From Sesamum alatum (lineage: Eukaryota; Streptophyta; Magnoliopsida; Lamiales; Pedaliaceae), in assembly GCA_034509735.1 (NCBI GenBank), contig JACGWO010000012.1, positions 26,007,188-26,071,187 of the forward strand: a stretch of 64,000 bases of DNA, given 5' to 3'. The notes beneath the pieces are model-generated. The model did not search any database. It was not told the DNA's origin and worked only from the letters and a program-made list of their open reading frames with translations. The translations under genes and the position numbers were made by a program. The stretch's first letter is position 1; every line of letters starts with the position of its first letter. Positions 26,547 to 37,192 of this stretch are shown in pieces.

Positions 26547-29383
26547 TCAAGTGGCTACTTCGGAAAGCACGTCTGCAGTTTCATCTCCACTCTTTCTCCT
26601 AGATTGAGCTTCGAGCTTACTCTGATTCCCAATAGCTTCGGATATAGCCTTTGGCAGCCAGAACCCGGGCCGCTCTAGAAATGGTGCCCGATCTAGCACC
26701 AGAGGTTCCCGCAGAGTTATCTGGATGCCATCGTATGTCCATAAGGTTAAGTTTGCTTCGCCTTTCAGACCTAAGGAGAACCAACCCAAGCCCGCCACTG
26801 CAACATCAATACTCTTCACGTCCCAGCTTGTTCCAGATGCTTTGACGTCTCTTTTCACCCATTCGCCCAATTCAGAAACTCGGCCTGTACCGACAGGTGG
26901 CTGAAACAAGAAAAAACAAAAGAAATGTATCATAAAACGTATAGCAGATCACGAGTTTGTCCAGTTGAGATTGAAGGCCGGAGTCATGTTTTACCAAACA
27001 AACATGCCCAACAGATCATGAGTTTCCGCAGAAATAAAATTAAATGGCACAGGAAATGCTGATTGCTTCGATATTTTAATTTGAGTGTCTCAGAGACATT
27101 ACCTGCAATCTAATTCCAGCATGCTTGCTCTTTATTTCATCGGCATTTTCTATCTTTCCCAGATGAAGGGAAACACTTGCCGATGCCCAAACTGTGACGT
27201 ATATAGTTTCTACAGAAGCCTGGTCAAGATCCAGTCGAACTAAGCCACCAACATGTATAGCTTGACCAGCCTGCATGTGATCCGCAATGATTTTAAGCTA
27301 ACGAAGCCACCAAATGAGGGAATAAAGAGAATGAATGATCATGCGTCGGCTACACAATTAATCACAAGAAGCTATTTCGACATGAATTTCAATTCATGCA
27401 CAACACTAGAGAAACTAAACATATTCAAGGGAAAGAGACACAGAGAAAGAACTTGAGGTCAGAGCAGAAGAGAACTGACTGACAATTTATGTTTTTCAGC
27501 TCGGTAAGTTTCATTACGAGATGCATTAGGCCAGTAACAGAATTCATCTAATATTTTCATGTCAACTCACACCATTTTCCACCCTCCAGAGAGGAAAGAG
27601 AGAAAAGGAAATGCACATTATGAAAAAGATGATCTACTTCCCCTTCCACTTTTTGCCCCATTCGAAGTGTAAAATCATCTAATGGGAGACATTCTAGGCT
27701 TAACTTGGATCAGAAAGCTATTCCTCATAACATAGTTATGTCTGCATAACAATAATGTGGAACTACATCTTAAACTTCTCATCTATGTTTGAGTTTTTTC
27801 AATTCAACAATCTAAAGGGGCATTGGGTTTCAACACTCAAACTTAAGTAACTAATAACTTACCTTTATCCTAAAAGTTCGAGGTTGAAGCTCTTTTCGAA
27901 TCTCAACCATTTTCTGCTCATCCCTACTCAATCTCATGGACATTAAGTATGGGTGCAGAAGGCCCGGAGTATCATACATCTTTGCCTTAGCAGGCAAAAT
28001 CCCTCCAATTCTTAGTATCCCAAGTGTTGTTCCAGGAATAGGAGCTTCCGTTAGCTTTGCAACCTTTACCCCTTCTTTCTTAGAAAATGCATTGATCAAC
28101 GTTGACTTCCCAGCATTTTGAGCCCCGATGACCCAAACGTTCCCTCTTGGCCCAGCCAAGTCTTTGATGAATGCTAGCAAGTTCCTCACACCCAAATCCT
28201 TCCTAGCACTAACCATATACACCCCACTTAGCTTAGGTGCCCCATTTGCCTTAGCACGGTGCCGAACCCATCTATCTAGCCTTGCAGGTGAAATCTGGGA
28301 AGGAAGTAGATCAACCTTCGTAGCAACAAGAACAAGCTTTGGCAACTTTTTACTAAGCTTTGAACCATCTTTCCCCTCTGCCAGTGCTTTGAACAGGGAC
28401 TTGGCTGCACGTTTAGGAAACGACCCGTCAAAATCAACACAGTCAACAACCATAACGACAACCGTAGAATCTGCATTCCCTGTGGGTTTCATCAACCTTG
28501 TGCTTATCAATCGATCAAAATCAAAATCAGGTATCAAATTCTCAGCAACTTGATTCTTGACTTGCCCATAGTTCCTAAGCGAGTGACATCTAGCGCAAAC
28601 CGTCACCTCCTCCTCTCTTTGAGCCTCCCTAGCAATTCTTTTTCTCTCTGCCTTCGACACCCTCTTCTTTTTTCCCTTCTCTAGTGTCTCCTCCGTAACG
28701 TTACCGTACCCAACACCAGCAGGAGTAAATCCATCCAACTCTTTCAAATGATCATCTTCATCTTCAAACTCCATCTCCCATTCTTCTGAGTCCCAATCAA
28801 TCCCACTCTCATCAACTTGTTCCAATTTTCCCTCAATCTCATCCTCATCATCTTCTTCAAAGTCCTCAGAATCATCAAAATCTCCATCCAAGAAATCCTC
28901 CATAGCATCTACCTCTTCTGCCACTTCCACTTTTCTTTTCTGAAAAAACCCTGGAAGATTTGGGTCTTTATCTTGCATGAACACTCCACAACCAGGGCAA
29001 ATAAGCCCATAATTCTCATCCTCATCTCTTCCTTCACTCAAAATCAAACCTCTATCACCTTTTCTTGAATTTCTCCCATGTATTTTCGCAGTCTTCTGAA
29101 TCACTGCTTCACTACCTCGCACCAAGTATAAATCTTTCCTGTTATGCTTATCCTTCTTTCTTATACCAAGTCCTGTAAAGAAGCGATTTTGACTAGTGGG
29201 CTTTACGCTTATATTTACAAAGAATGCAAGAAAATGAAAGAAACATCATAGGAACGACAATTTACCAGTGAAAAGCTGAAATCTTGACAAAGGGTTAGCT
29301 TCATTCTGGTTGTTCATCGGTAACTTGATGTTGAGATTGATTGCACTTGATGACGGAGAGATGGACGAAAGCAAGACTGCCAT
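26547..29383 (-). CDS. BPG2: BPG2/YqeH-type circularly permuted GTPase, chloroplast, 4 exons
   Basis: Exons on the minus strand are 29383-29266, 29172-27863, 27270-27103 and 26900-26547: 1950 nt and 649 aa, close to Arabidopsis BPG2. The Ser-rich N-terminus (MAVLLSSISPSSSAINL) looks like a chloroplast transit peptide. A split zinc finger is formed by CPGC (98-101) and CARC (232-235), separated by a very acidic insert of about 60 residues. GTPase motifs come in permuted order: TKVD (G4, 324-327), then the P-loop GAQNAGKS (389-396), PGTT (G2) and DTPG (G3, 440-443), as in YqeH. BPG2 is known for chloroplast rRNA processing and ribosome assembly and for brassinosteroid-linked greening. A GA-rich microsatellite sits in the leader. 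The four exons join in frame and all key motifs are intact. An in-frame upstream ATG at 29533 lies in the microsatellite and is less likely as the start. Confidence 0.95.
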
Positions 29384-29499
29384 TTCTTGATTTGCCCTTA
29401 GTTTTCTTCTTAAGATCCTCGGCGACGAATTGGCTAACCTGAAGATTGATGAGGAAGCGGGAGGTTTAAGCGGCCTCCCCGACCAGAAGGATAAACCCG

Positions 29500-29501
<2 letters not shown>

Positions 29502-29532
<31 letters not shown>
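29502..29532. repeat. (CT)n microsatellite in BPG2 5' leader
   Basis: About fifteen CT units read as GA on the transcribed strand. They lie 119-149 nt upstream of the BPG2 start codon, where CT/GA tracts are common in plant leaders. Confidence 0.9.
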
Positions 29533-29534
<2 letters not shown>

Positions 29535-30069
29535 AAAAAGAATTTAGTGAGATAAATTAAGTATACAAATTTAAATAATAATTTTCTGTAGTATGGCTTC
29601 TACCATCCACTTCGTATAAATAATTTTCTCTAGTTGAAAAGCAAATTATTGAAAAGCCAATACTCATTTTATTAAATAAATGAGTTTATATTCAAATATC
29701 TTTTAATTAAATATTGATAAAAGTTAGATGTTGGTATATATTATTAACTTTTTATAATAAAATTACACTTATAGGGCTTTGAATAAATATAACCAAAGAA
29801 AAATAAAGATATTTTTATAAATTTACTTAATATATAACAAGTTAGTTTCTCTAAAGTCCTCCCACTTAATTAATAGTATAGATAAACAATAAATAAAAGA
29901 AATTACAAAAATCATCGTAGCTGAAATGGTGTAAGTATGTAAATGGAAAAAGATACAAGAATATCAAGGATAAAGCATCAGATACTATTAGTGTGATTCG
30001 ATCAACGGAATCATGAATCTAATTGCAAAAGTTGATCTATAATTTGATCATTAATTCATTTTGTATTCA
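29533..30069. other. AT-rich spacer, nothing recognised
   Basis: This stretch lies upstream of BPG2 and probably includes its promoter on the minus strand. It is very AT-rich with no frame or repeat that I can name. Confidence 0.5.
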
Positions 30070-30530
30070 GACACTGCCATCTTCAAGTCGGAAGGTGATT
30101 TTGGTGTTGGGGTTGTCGTTCGGGACTCAGACGAACAGTGTTTAGCTTAATCATCAGTACGGCTACATCGTAGTCTCTCCTTGGAAGTCACTGAATCTTG
30201 GTTGGCTCGCATTGCCATTCAACTAGCTCAACGTTTTTGGCTGGTCCGATATTGTGCTCGAAAGTGATTGCACGCATCTTCATTCGCAACTCACCTCACA
30301 CTCTCCGTTATCCTCTTTCATTAGTCCTATTATTCACAATATTTTGTTGTTTTCTTCTAGCTTTAATTCTGTTATTTTTTTCTCTTGTTCAACATGCTAA
30401 AAATACTGTGGCTCACTCGCTTGCTCATCACTCGGGAAGTTGGGATGAGGGCTGTGTCTTTACCTTTTCCAGCTTGTATCTTAGCTTTGCCTGATTTGCC
30501 TTCTTAATACATATGGTTCCCTCAAAAAAA
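30070..30530 (+). pseudogene. Relic of a plant LINE RNase H-like domain
   Basis: Translation from 30070 gives SEGDFGVGVVVRD, the start of the RNase H-like domain found at the end of plant LINE ORF2 and related proteins. A TAA stop follows soon after. The frame then continues with LSLEVTESWLARIAIQLAQ and later NTVAHSLAHHSG, which match the rest of the domain (…EAWAARLAVQLA…, …VAHSLA…). A one-base insertion near 30233 shifts the frame before the expected VLESDC. The 3' end runs into a run of A (30524-30532), as expected for a LINE tail. It is clearly inactive. Confidence 0.7.
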
Positions 30531-30540
30531 AAGGGGGAGG

Positions 30541-30967
30541 GGGTAAATTACATCTACTTCCTCTGAGGTTTGACATAATTAGAAATACTCCCTCGTTATT
30601 TGAAAAATTATAAATACCCCCCTGAAGTTTGTAATTTGCAACCAAATGCCTGAAATTGATCATTTTGCCCTTGATTTTTTAGTTAAATTGCAGAAAAATT
30701 AGCCGAGAAAATTGAATTATTAACTCCTATGTAAAAAACTTTAAGAACCTCTCCCTGCGCATTGTAGTCCAAAAAAAAATCAAAAAAAAATTAAAAATAA
30801 AATAAAATGCATAAGGGCATTTTTGTCAGTTCATCCATAAAAATGGATGAAAATAGATTATTTGTTAGATGGTTACAAACCTCAAGAGGAGTATTTGTAA
30901 TTTTTCAAACAGCGAAAGGATATTTGTAATTATGAAAAATTTCATGAGAGGTAGATGTAATTTAAAA
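30541..30967. mobile_element. Mutator-like MITE, family A, copy 1
   Basis: The left end GGGTAAATTACATCTACTTC is mirrored at the right by GTAGATGTAATTT. Inside the ends, AAATACTCCCTCGTTATTTG is mirrored by the 'AAACAGCGAAAGGATATTTG' half. The core carries the same middle block (CATTTTTGTCAGTTCATCC) as copy 2 at 31449. The element has no coding capacity and directly abuts the A-tail of the LINE relic. The right end is eroded (CCC replaced by A), and no clean target duplication remains. Confidence 0.75.
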
Positions 30968-31113
30968 AAAAAACCTGCAGCTCCATCATAAGAATAATAA
31001 TTGCCAAGAAAGTCATAACCGGCCCACAATCAACAATTAAAATTCATATTAAACTTATAAACAGTGTCCAAATAACAATGAGATTTTTATATGAAAAAAA
31101 TGTTTTAAAAACA

Positions 31114-32877
31114 TTAGAATATCATATTCGAGGTGAAAGTCCATGATAACACTAGTCCACTCAAAATTTCCGGTCCGAAACCGAAACAATTCTTCTCATT
31201 GTCCGAACCACTACTGCTCTGTTGAGTGTTGGTTCCAGGATTACTGGCTCCGACAGGGCTAATTATGGGATTAGGCTTCACTGCTTCAGAAATATCAAAA
31301 GTGAAGATCAAATAAATATTTCACAAAATCCCTCATTTTATAAAAAGAAAAAACTAAATAATTATTTTCTTGTAATGAATGACTAATCATTCTTTCTTAT
31401 TTTTAGTTATAATTTTGAGTATTTATTAAATCAATTACTTAAAACAAAGGGTAAATTACAACCATCTGTTCTGGAATTTGGCATAATTATAAATACTCCC
31501 TCGTTGTTTGAAAAATTACAAATATCCCCTGAGGTTTGTAATTTTTAACCAAATGTCTGAAATTAACCATTTTGACCTTAATTTTTTTATTAAATTGTAG
31601 AAAAACCAGTCGATGCAAATTGCATTATTACTCATATGTGTAAAAAAATTAAGAAACATCTCCCTACCCATTGTAGTCCAAAAAATTTTTATGAATTAAA
31701 TAAAAAATTAATTCAGTGCATAAGGGCATTTTGGTTAGTTCACCCATAAAAATGAATGGAATGGGTTATTTGTTATACGATTACAAACCTTAGGAGGTAT
31801 TTGTAAAATCTCAACCAACGAGGAAATATTTGTAATTATGTCAAACTTCAGGGGAGATAGTTGTAATTTACCCTAAAACAAATGTTGACATACCATTAGC
31901 ATTAGGGCCTTTATCCATAGGGCTACTTGAGCTACTATTGCTGGATTTCTGCCCAAACTGATAGAAAATCTGAGCATCTGATGAATCTGGGGGCAAGTTC
32001 AGGAGAGCTGCAGCACAACAATTTATCAAGACAATTATAGTCTAAACCATGTTTTGTCATACCTGAATTATATTCATATAAAGTGTAACACACATGTCAT
32101 ATAATTAGTGTATAATTTAGAGAAAGTGATCAATCACGTAACAAATGCAACTCCAATCAGACACGATCTAAATAAAAACTTTCCCATGTCCCCAAAGTAA
32201 AAAGTTCTTACAGAAAAATTGTAATTTATGTCCCATAATTTATTCAATTTGTAATTTTTGATCTCATTATTTTACGACTCAGCAAATTTAATCCCACAAG
32301 TCCAAAAAAAATTGTAATTTACGTCCCATTAACACTTTCCGTTAAATTGTTAACAAAAGAAGCACGTACATGCTCCGTTAACTTTGTTTCTTAAGTCAAC
32401 GGTCCATCCATTAACAATTTAACGGAATGTCTTTATGGGACGTAAATTACAACTTTTCCCAATTCTTACATTTCATGCATGAAAATTAATGAAACTCGGC
32501 TCGAGCCCGACTCGTCAGATCAAGAAGTGCTTACCAAGGCACTTGGAAATGTTAGCCGGGGCATTGCAAACTTGAGGGAGACCCAAGGCAAGTGTGACAT
32601 TAATATTGAGGTCCAAATCAGGATCATTCCCATCCTTAACGACCACACAAAGGCACTTTTTCTTGGTCTTGGGGAGCTGTTTGAGGCCATTGCAGCAGTC
32701 AAGTGTAGGGGCTTTTGCAGTCCCTCCAACATAAGGAAGACATGTTGCTAGCCCAATCAATGACTCAGCACATTCCTCTTTGTCCTTGGAAGTATCTGAG
32801 GTTGCAAAAGCTGATGGGAACATTAGGATTAGTACTAAGAGAAGTGGAGATCTTATGTTGTTGGTGTGAGAGTTCAT
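31114..32877 (-). CDS. Lipid-transfer protein with GPI-type tail (LTPG/xylogen-like), 3 exons
   Basis: Exons on the minus strand are 32877-32535, 32007-31894 and 31283-31114: 627 nt and 208 aa. Residues 1-26 form a signal peptide (LLLVLILMFPSAFA). The eight-cysteine lipid-transfer motif is complete: C36, C46, CC61-62, C75-x-C77, C104 and C113, which form four disulfides around a lipid cavity. The spacer then has the typical LLNLPPDSSDAQIF segment, a Ser-rich linker, and a C-terminal hydrophobic stretch (ILSGLVLSWTF) that resembles a weak GPI-attachment signal. Such proteins move lipids or cutin monomers at the plasma membrane or wall (family knowledge). Intron 1 and intron 2 each contain a transposon-derived hairpin. 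The 3' exon is supported by phase and composition but is less conserved than exons 1-2. Confidence 0.88.
31449..31873. mobile_element. Mutator-like MITE, family A, copy 2, inside LTPG intron 2
   Basis: The element runs from GGGTAAATTACAACCATCTG to the inverse GATAGTTGTAATTTACCC, with terminal inverted repeats of about 60 bp. It is flanked by a perfect 9-bp duplication TAAAACAAA (31440-31448 and 31874-31882). A 9-bp duplication is the mark of Mutator-like transposases. It has no coding capacity, so it must be mobilised in trans. The duplication ends 11 bp inside the intron, next to the donor at 31893. Confidence 0.88.
32308..32458. repeat. Foldback (MITE-like) hairpin in LTPG intron 1
   Basis: The left arm AAATTGTAATTTACGTCCCA, followed by CCGTTAAATTGTTAA, is mirrored by TTAACAATTTAACGG and TGGGACGTAAATTACAACTT. 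The stem is about 45-50 bp with a loop of some 55 bp. A related half-arm (TTGTAATTTATGTCCCATAA) lies just before it at 32219, so the true element may start near 32210. Confidence 0.75.
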
Positions 32878-34528
32878 TGTCCAAAGGGAGAAGAGAAAGA
32901 AGGGTTTTTGGAGAGAGTAAGGTTGTCTTGTGGGGTTTTTTTTTTAGTTTTTATGGGATGAGAATATGTTTAACAACAATGCAAAATAAGTAGTTTAATT
33001 ATTGTTGTGGACATGTATAGTGCCCATGGCCACTTTAGGTTCATGCTTTCAATGGTCAAGGTAGGAAAAGGTGTGAAATTATTAGGGCTTTGCTTTTTGT
33101 GATTAAGTGCGATAATCAAGAATATAAAAATCAATTAGGATAATGATTTTAGCAGGTTTATTTACATTATGCGAAATTTATGGAAAAAAGTAAAAAGAGA
33201 ATTCAAAGTTTACGTTCAAATTCTTGAATTAATCCAGATGGTATAAAAATATTATAAATTCGAGTTTTATGAATATATATATGGTCATTTTCATAATAAT
33301 TTAGAATATTTTAATATATATTTTTATTTTAAATTCTTAACATTTAATTATTTAGAATATTTTAATTATAATCAAACGTTATATTAATCCCATATACAAA
33401 ATTACCAAGGTTGGTGAGAAAGAAATGATAGATAGTGTCTAGGACATGAAGACCCTTTACCTTTTTCTTTTTCCCTTCCGATTAGGGGAAATGAAATTGC
33501 TTAATCAATCTGTCACTTCACCAACCCACTACATAGGAAATTATAAACTTTGATGTGGGGTGAATTGAAATTCCCAATAAAATAAGAATGAGAATTACAT
33601 GAACATAACAACAAGAGTGATGGAATGAAGAGAGTCAGGATTTTTATGGGAGCTTGGAGGGCTGGCCTCTTATCCCTTGAGAGCGTATATTTTTGTCGGT
33701 GCAGTTAGGATTGTGATTTCCTCGTATATTCCATACGGTCTCATATTTGTATGTTATTTCGGTCCGATTCTCGTCTTCGTGCTTTACTCTTAGCCTCATT
33801 CTTGTGGGTTGAGAGGGGTGAAGAAGAGGATGAACCTGACCCAGGGCAGGGTCCCTTGTGTCCTTTAATCGAGGGGAAGTACGAGGGGTTTTATTATCCC
33901 ACATCAAACTTAATTCTACTTTTTTTTTTTTTTTTTTTTGTTGTTGAATAGATTAGAATTACCTTATCAATTTCAATCATCATCATTAATACATCAATTA
34001 TCAATATCAAGTATTTATAATAATAAAAAACTATTATTACAGTAGACCAACACGAACATTGATTTTATTCGAACTCATAATCTTATGGTCATGGGACCCC
34101 AACTTTCATGAGTAAATAATACCAATTATTTCTTAATTTATTGTATATTAAATATATACTCGCGCGGTTAATAGAATACCTAAATACCTTGTATGATTAA
34201 TAGAATACCTTGGTACCTCGTAAATATAGAAAGATATTCTTGGATCTAAATTTTAGATTGAGCAAATCTTAGATATATTATGTCGCCAAGATGTAATTAC
34301 ATGTTTGTATCGAGAATAGAAATATAATGTCAATTCAATCAATTAATTATTAGCATTTGTAGCAAGAGCACAGAGTTCGCTTGAACATTATAGTGTTATG
34401 AGGCTTTCCGTATGTGGATCTTGGATTTACAGGAAATCGAAATGTGAAAGAAAAACTATTACACTTTAAATTTAAAGATTTTTCAATAAAGTTCAGTGTG
34501 TGTTTATACAAACATATAAACATATAAC
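32878..34528. other. Spacer upstream of LTPG, with a GC-richer unknown segment and a SINE relic
   Basis: The segment 32878-33600 is AT-rich and should include the LTPG promoter (minus strand). The interval 33630-33905 is richer in GC and lacks stop codons on the minus strand for 87 codons, but the peptide matches nothing I recognise; it may be an old repeat. A long T-run and a SINE-like relic follow (listed separately). No gene is called. Confidence 0.45.
33921..34115 (-). mobile_element. Degraded SINE copy
   Basis: On the minus strand a tRNA-like head segment (TCATGGGACC mirrored region, then GAGTTCGAATAAAATC resembling a B box) precedes a region like that of the SINEs at 42730 and 61305. 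It ends in a long A-tail, seen as the T-run at about 33920-33940 on the plus strand. The head is degenerate and no target duplication was found. Confidence 0.45.
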
Positions 34529-35016
34529 ATTACACTTAGCCCTCTCTAAAAATATAAAATTATATTTTTTTTCTAAAAAAATTCCAAAATTACACTTACG
34601 CTCCCTCCAAAAATTCACCGTTTACACCTGATCCATTTCGTTATGATTTGGATGAAAAATGTTGATGTTAGCAAAAATAATTACGTAAATTTTTAATTTT
34701 ACCCCTCATTTAACATTCTCATATAATTCTTTGTACTTATATGGAGAAAAATATAATAATATTAACATCACTCCATATATATAAATATTATGCTTATTCC
34801 CTTATAAGTACAAAAATACACACGAGAATGTTACATGAACGGAAAAATTTAAAATTTATGTAAATATTTTTGGTAATGGCAATATTTTCCGTCCAAACCC
34901 TAACGGAAGGGGGTCAGGTGTAAATGGAGAATTTTTAGATGAGGTGTAAGTATAATTTTAAAAGTTTTATGGAGAAAAGTATAATTTTGCATTTGTAGAA
35001 GGGGTCTAAGTGTAAT
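34529..35016. mobile_element. Palindromic miniature element, about 490 bp
   Basis: The left terminus ATTACACTTAGCCC is mirrored at the right by GGGGTCTAAGTGTAAT. Inside, ACCTGATCC…CGTTA is mirrored by TAACGGAAGGGGGTCAGGT, and CATTCTCATATAATTCTTTGTACTTAT by its approximate inverse near 34804-34836. The whole element can fold into one long hairpin centred near 34,775. It has no coding capacity, and no convincing target duplication was seen. Confidence 0.75.
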
Positions 35017-35294
35017 TAATTTTATTTTTAAAATTGGGCACATGATTATCAAGAAAAAAATTAGAACTTTTTAAGTAATAGATTAGTCAGTTTAGAAGAT
35101 ATGATAAGAGGAATTGATTTTTTTTAATAAATAAACTCACAAATCATTATAAGGCACGACATAGTTATTTTAACTTCACGTGGTTCCCACTCACATAAGT
35201 TTTTTAAGTGTAAATCAAAACAAACATAAATCCTTCAAATTGTAAACGAAATAGTTCATAGCACAGATCCCGCGTGCATAATTTTCTTTAATAT

Positions 35295-36054
35295 TGATGC
35301 GTACTGAAATTCAGCAGCACTACAAAAGTCGAGGGATCTTCACGAAAATCCCAGGATTGAGTAGGGACTAACTTGCAATGAAGTGTTAACAATCCGATAC
35401 TTAAGTGAGTAAAGTATAAAATAAAAGGAAACTTGAAAAATTAGTAAGAATAATGGTGATATTCGAGTATGCGATATAATAACTCATGTGATATATGAAA
35501 AGTAGACAGAAAATAGCCTTGGAACCAAGAGTGAATGAGAGTGAAAGCGTAAGAGTTGCAAAAGTGAGTAGATGTTACCAAATGACTGCACAAGGCCTTT
35601 ATTTATAGGCTTGTACAGAGCATAAATCGGAGATTAGTTGAAGAGAGTCCTATCCATTCAAAAGTTCTTTGAGTCAGCTAACTCCTCGAAAAATCTGCGT
35701 GTAATTTGGACTAGATATGACTGAGATGAGCCAGGTGGACGAGGTTTTGCCAGGTCTGCCTGAAAATCCAAAAATCTGGTACACTCAACTTCCAGCTGAT
35801 TTGCCGTCAATCCACTAGGATCCAGCTGAAGATATTTTAGGATGACGTGTATTAATGTGTTACAAGCTATAGAATGTGTCTGTCCAGCTGTACGATAACG
35901 TATCCCGCTAGAACAAGCTCGTTTCTTGGGCCCACCAATTTAGTGAAATCAGCAGGTAAAATTATGGGCTTTTACCTTCCCGCTAGTGGACTCTTCTGCT
36001 GGGCCCAGAGGGCCTTTTGGTCTTGAAGCCCAATGAGGATTCTAGGGGGCATCA
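35295..36054 (-). mobile_element. Solo LTR, 760 bp, with 5-bp target duplication
   Basis: The segment starts TGATGC and ends GCATCA, a perfect 6-bp terminal inverted repeat with the TG…CA ends of LTRs. It is flanked by AATAT on both sides (35290-35294 and 36055-36059), the 5-bp duplication left by LTR integrases. On the minus strand CCTATAAATAAAGGCC (35610-35595) looks like the LTR promoter TATA box at a sensible place, so the element reads leftwards. There are no internal retroviral genes next to it, so it is a solo LTR left by recombination. Whether it is Gypsy or Copia cannot be told from the LTR alone. Confidence 0.85.
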
Positions 36055-36059
36055 AATAT

Positions 36060-36914
36060 AATTTAAACTTAATACATATTTCTATGTTCCTCATTAATTT
36101 TCAACTTAAATATTTGCAATAAATTCTAAAAAATAATAGATAATTACTTAATTTACCCAATTACTAATCACTTTATGAGAAAACTATTGCTTCAATACTC
36201 TCACCAACCCAAATTATGTGAAAAGCTGTTCATCACTTTTTGTTTAATATTTGCAAACAATTATCTTTAGTTAAAGCTATACTACAAATTAAAAGTTTTC
36301 ACATTAAAAGTTATAGCCATTTAAAATTAGACTGACACGTCAAATTTCTACATTCCAAATCAAGCATTTCTTTTTCTATACCCTTTAAGTCAATGGTTAT
36401 TTTGTGGTTGGAGAATATAAAATATCAATCTTTGCCTGAAATACAACCAAAAGTACTAATACAAAACATCCCTCTTATAGTTATTTTCCACACATTTGAA
36501 ACATACCACAAAACTTTGTGAAGATGATGATGTGGAGCCAAATTGGTTGTCGACCCCTCTTCTCGCACTTTCGGCTCTTCCATGTGTATATATGTCCTAA
36601 TCCTATTATTGAGTTTTTAGGACCACTAAACCATTTATGTTGCCTTAATCCACAAGCTTCTCGAAAAGCAAGATCCGATTGATGTGGTTTGCGAGTCGAT
36701 CGGTACCTCATTGTGCAACGTATTATTCATTCCGACTTCGTATGGGTTTCATTGTTTTGTTCTGAAAAGATATCTCGTTAAGGAAAAGAGAACTTGAGGC
36801 TTATAAGCCAGTCAAACTCCTTGTTGGCAACCAATGTAAGACGTTTGCATATATCACAAACGCCCATGGTAGTTTATAATTGTTTTTGTGGTTCTATATC
36901 AATTTTCAATAACG
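36060..36914. other. Spacer, nothing firm; possible LTR-like fragment near 36700-36880
   Basis: The sequence is AT-rich up to 36470. From about 36480 to 36880 composition is more balanced and contains CTTATAAGCC and CCAATGTAAGAC, words often seen in LTRs and their flanks. The frames carry no recognisable domain. Confidence 0.35.
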
Positions 36915-37192
36915 GGGTAAATGCTTTTTTGGTCCCATAAAATTATGGTATTATTTGTTTTGGTACCACAACTTAGGTAGGTGGTTGTTTTAGTCCCATA
37001 AAACACGTTTTTTTAACTTTTTTGGTCCCAAAAACACTTAAATTTGGACAAAAAAAAAAAATGAAAATGTGATATTTTGGGACCAAAAAATTTAAAAAAC
37101 GTGTTTTATGGGACTAAAACAACCGCTTACCTAAATTATGATACCAAAATAAATAATGTCCTAATCTTACTGGACTAAAAAAGCATTTTGCC
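36915..37192. mobile_element. Palindromic MITE of about 280 bp
   Basis: The left arm GGGTAAATGCTTTTTTGGTC is mirrored by GACTAAAAAAGCATTTTGCC at the right. Inner arms include GTTTTAGTCCCATAAAACACG and its exact inverse CGTGTTTTATGGGACTAAAAC. The two halves fold into a stem of about 120 bp with a short loop near 37,045. Flanks TTTCAATAA and TTTGAATAA may be a 9-bp duplication with one mismatch, depending on where the ends are set. Confidence 0.8.

Noticed and set aside
28128..28553. 141-aa plus-strand open frame inside the BPG2 gene
   Set aside because: It is antisense to the conserved GTPase exon; its length is due to codon bias of the real gene and the peptide has no domain.
30198..30494. 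98-aa plus-strand frame considered as a small membrane protein
   Set aside because: It reads through the frame-shifted LINE RNase H relic and the hydrophobicity is accidental.
32479..32993. Plus-strand frames of about 90 aa over the LTPG first exon
   Set aside because: They are antisense shadows of the eight-cysteine protein, which has a signal peptide and full motif on the minus strand.
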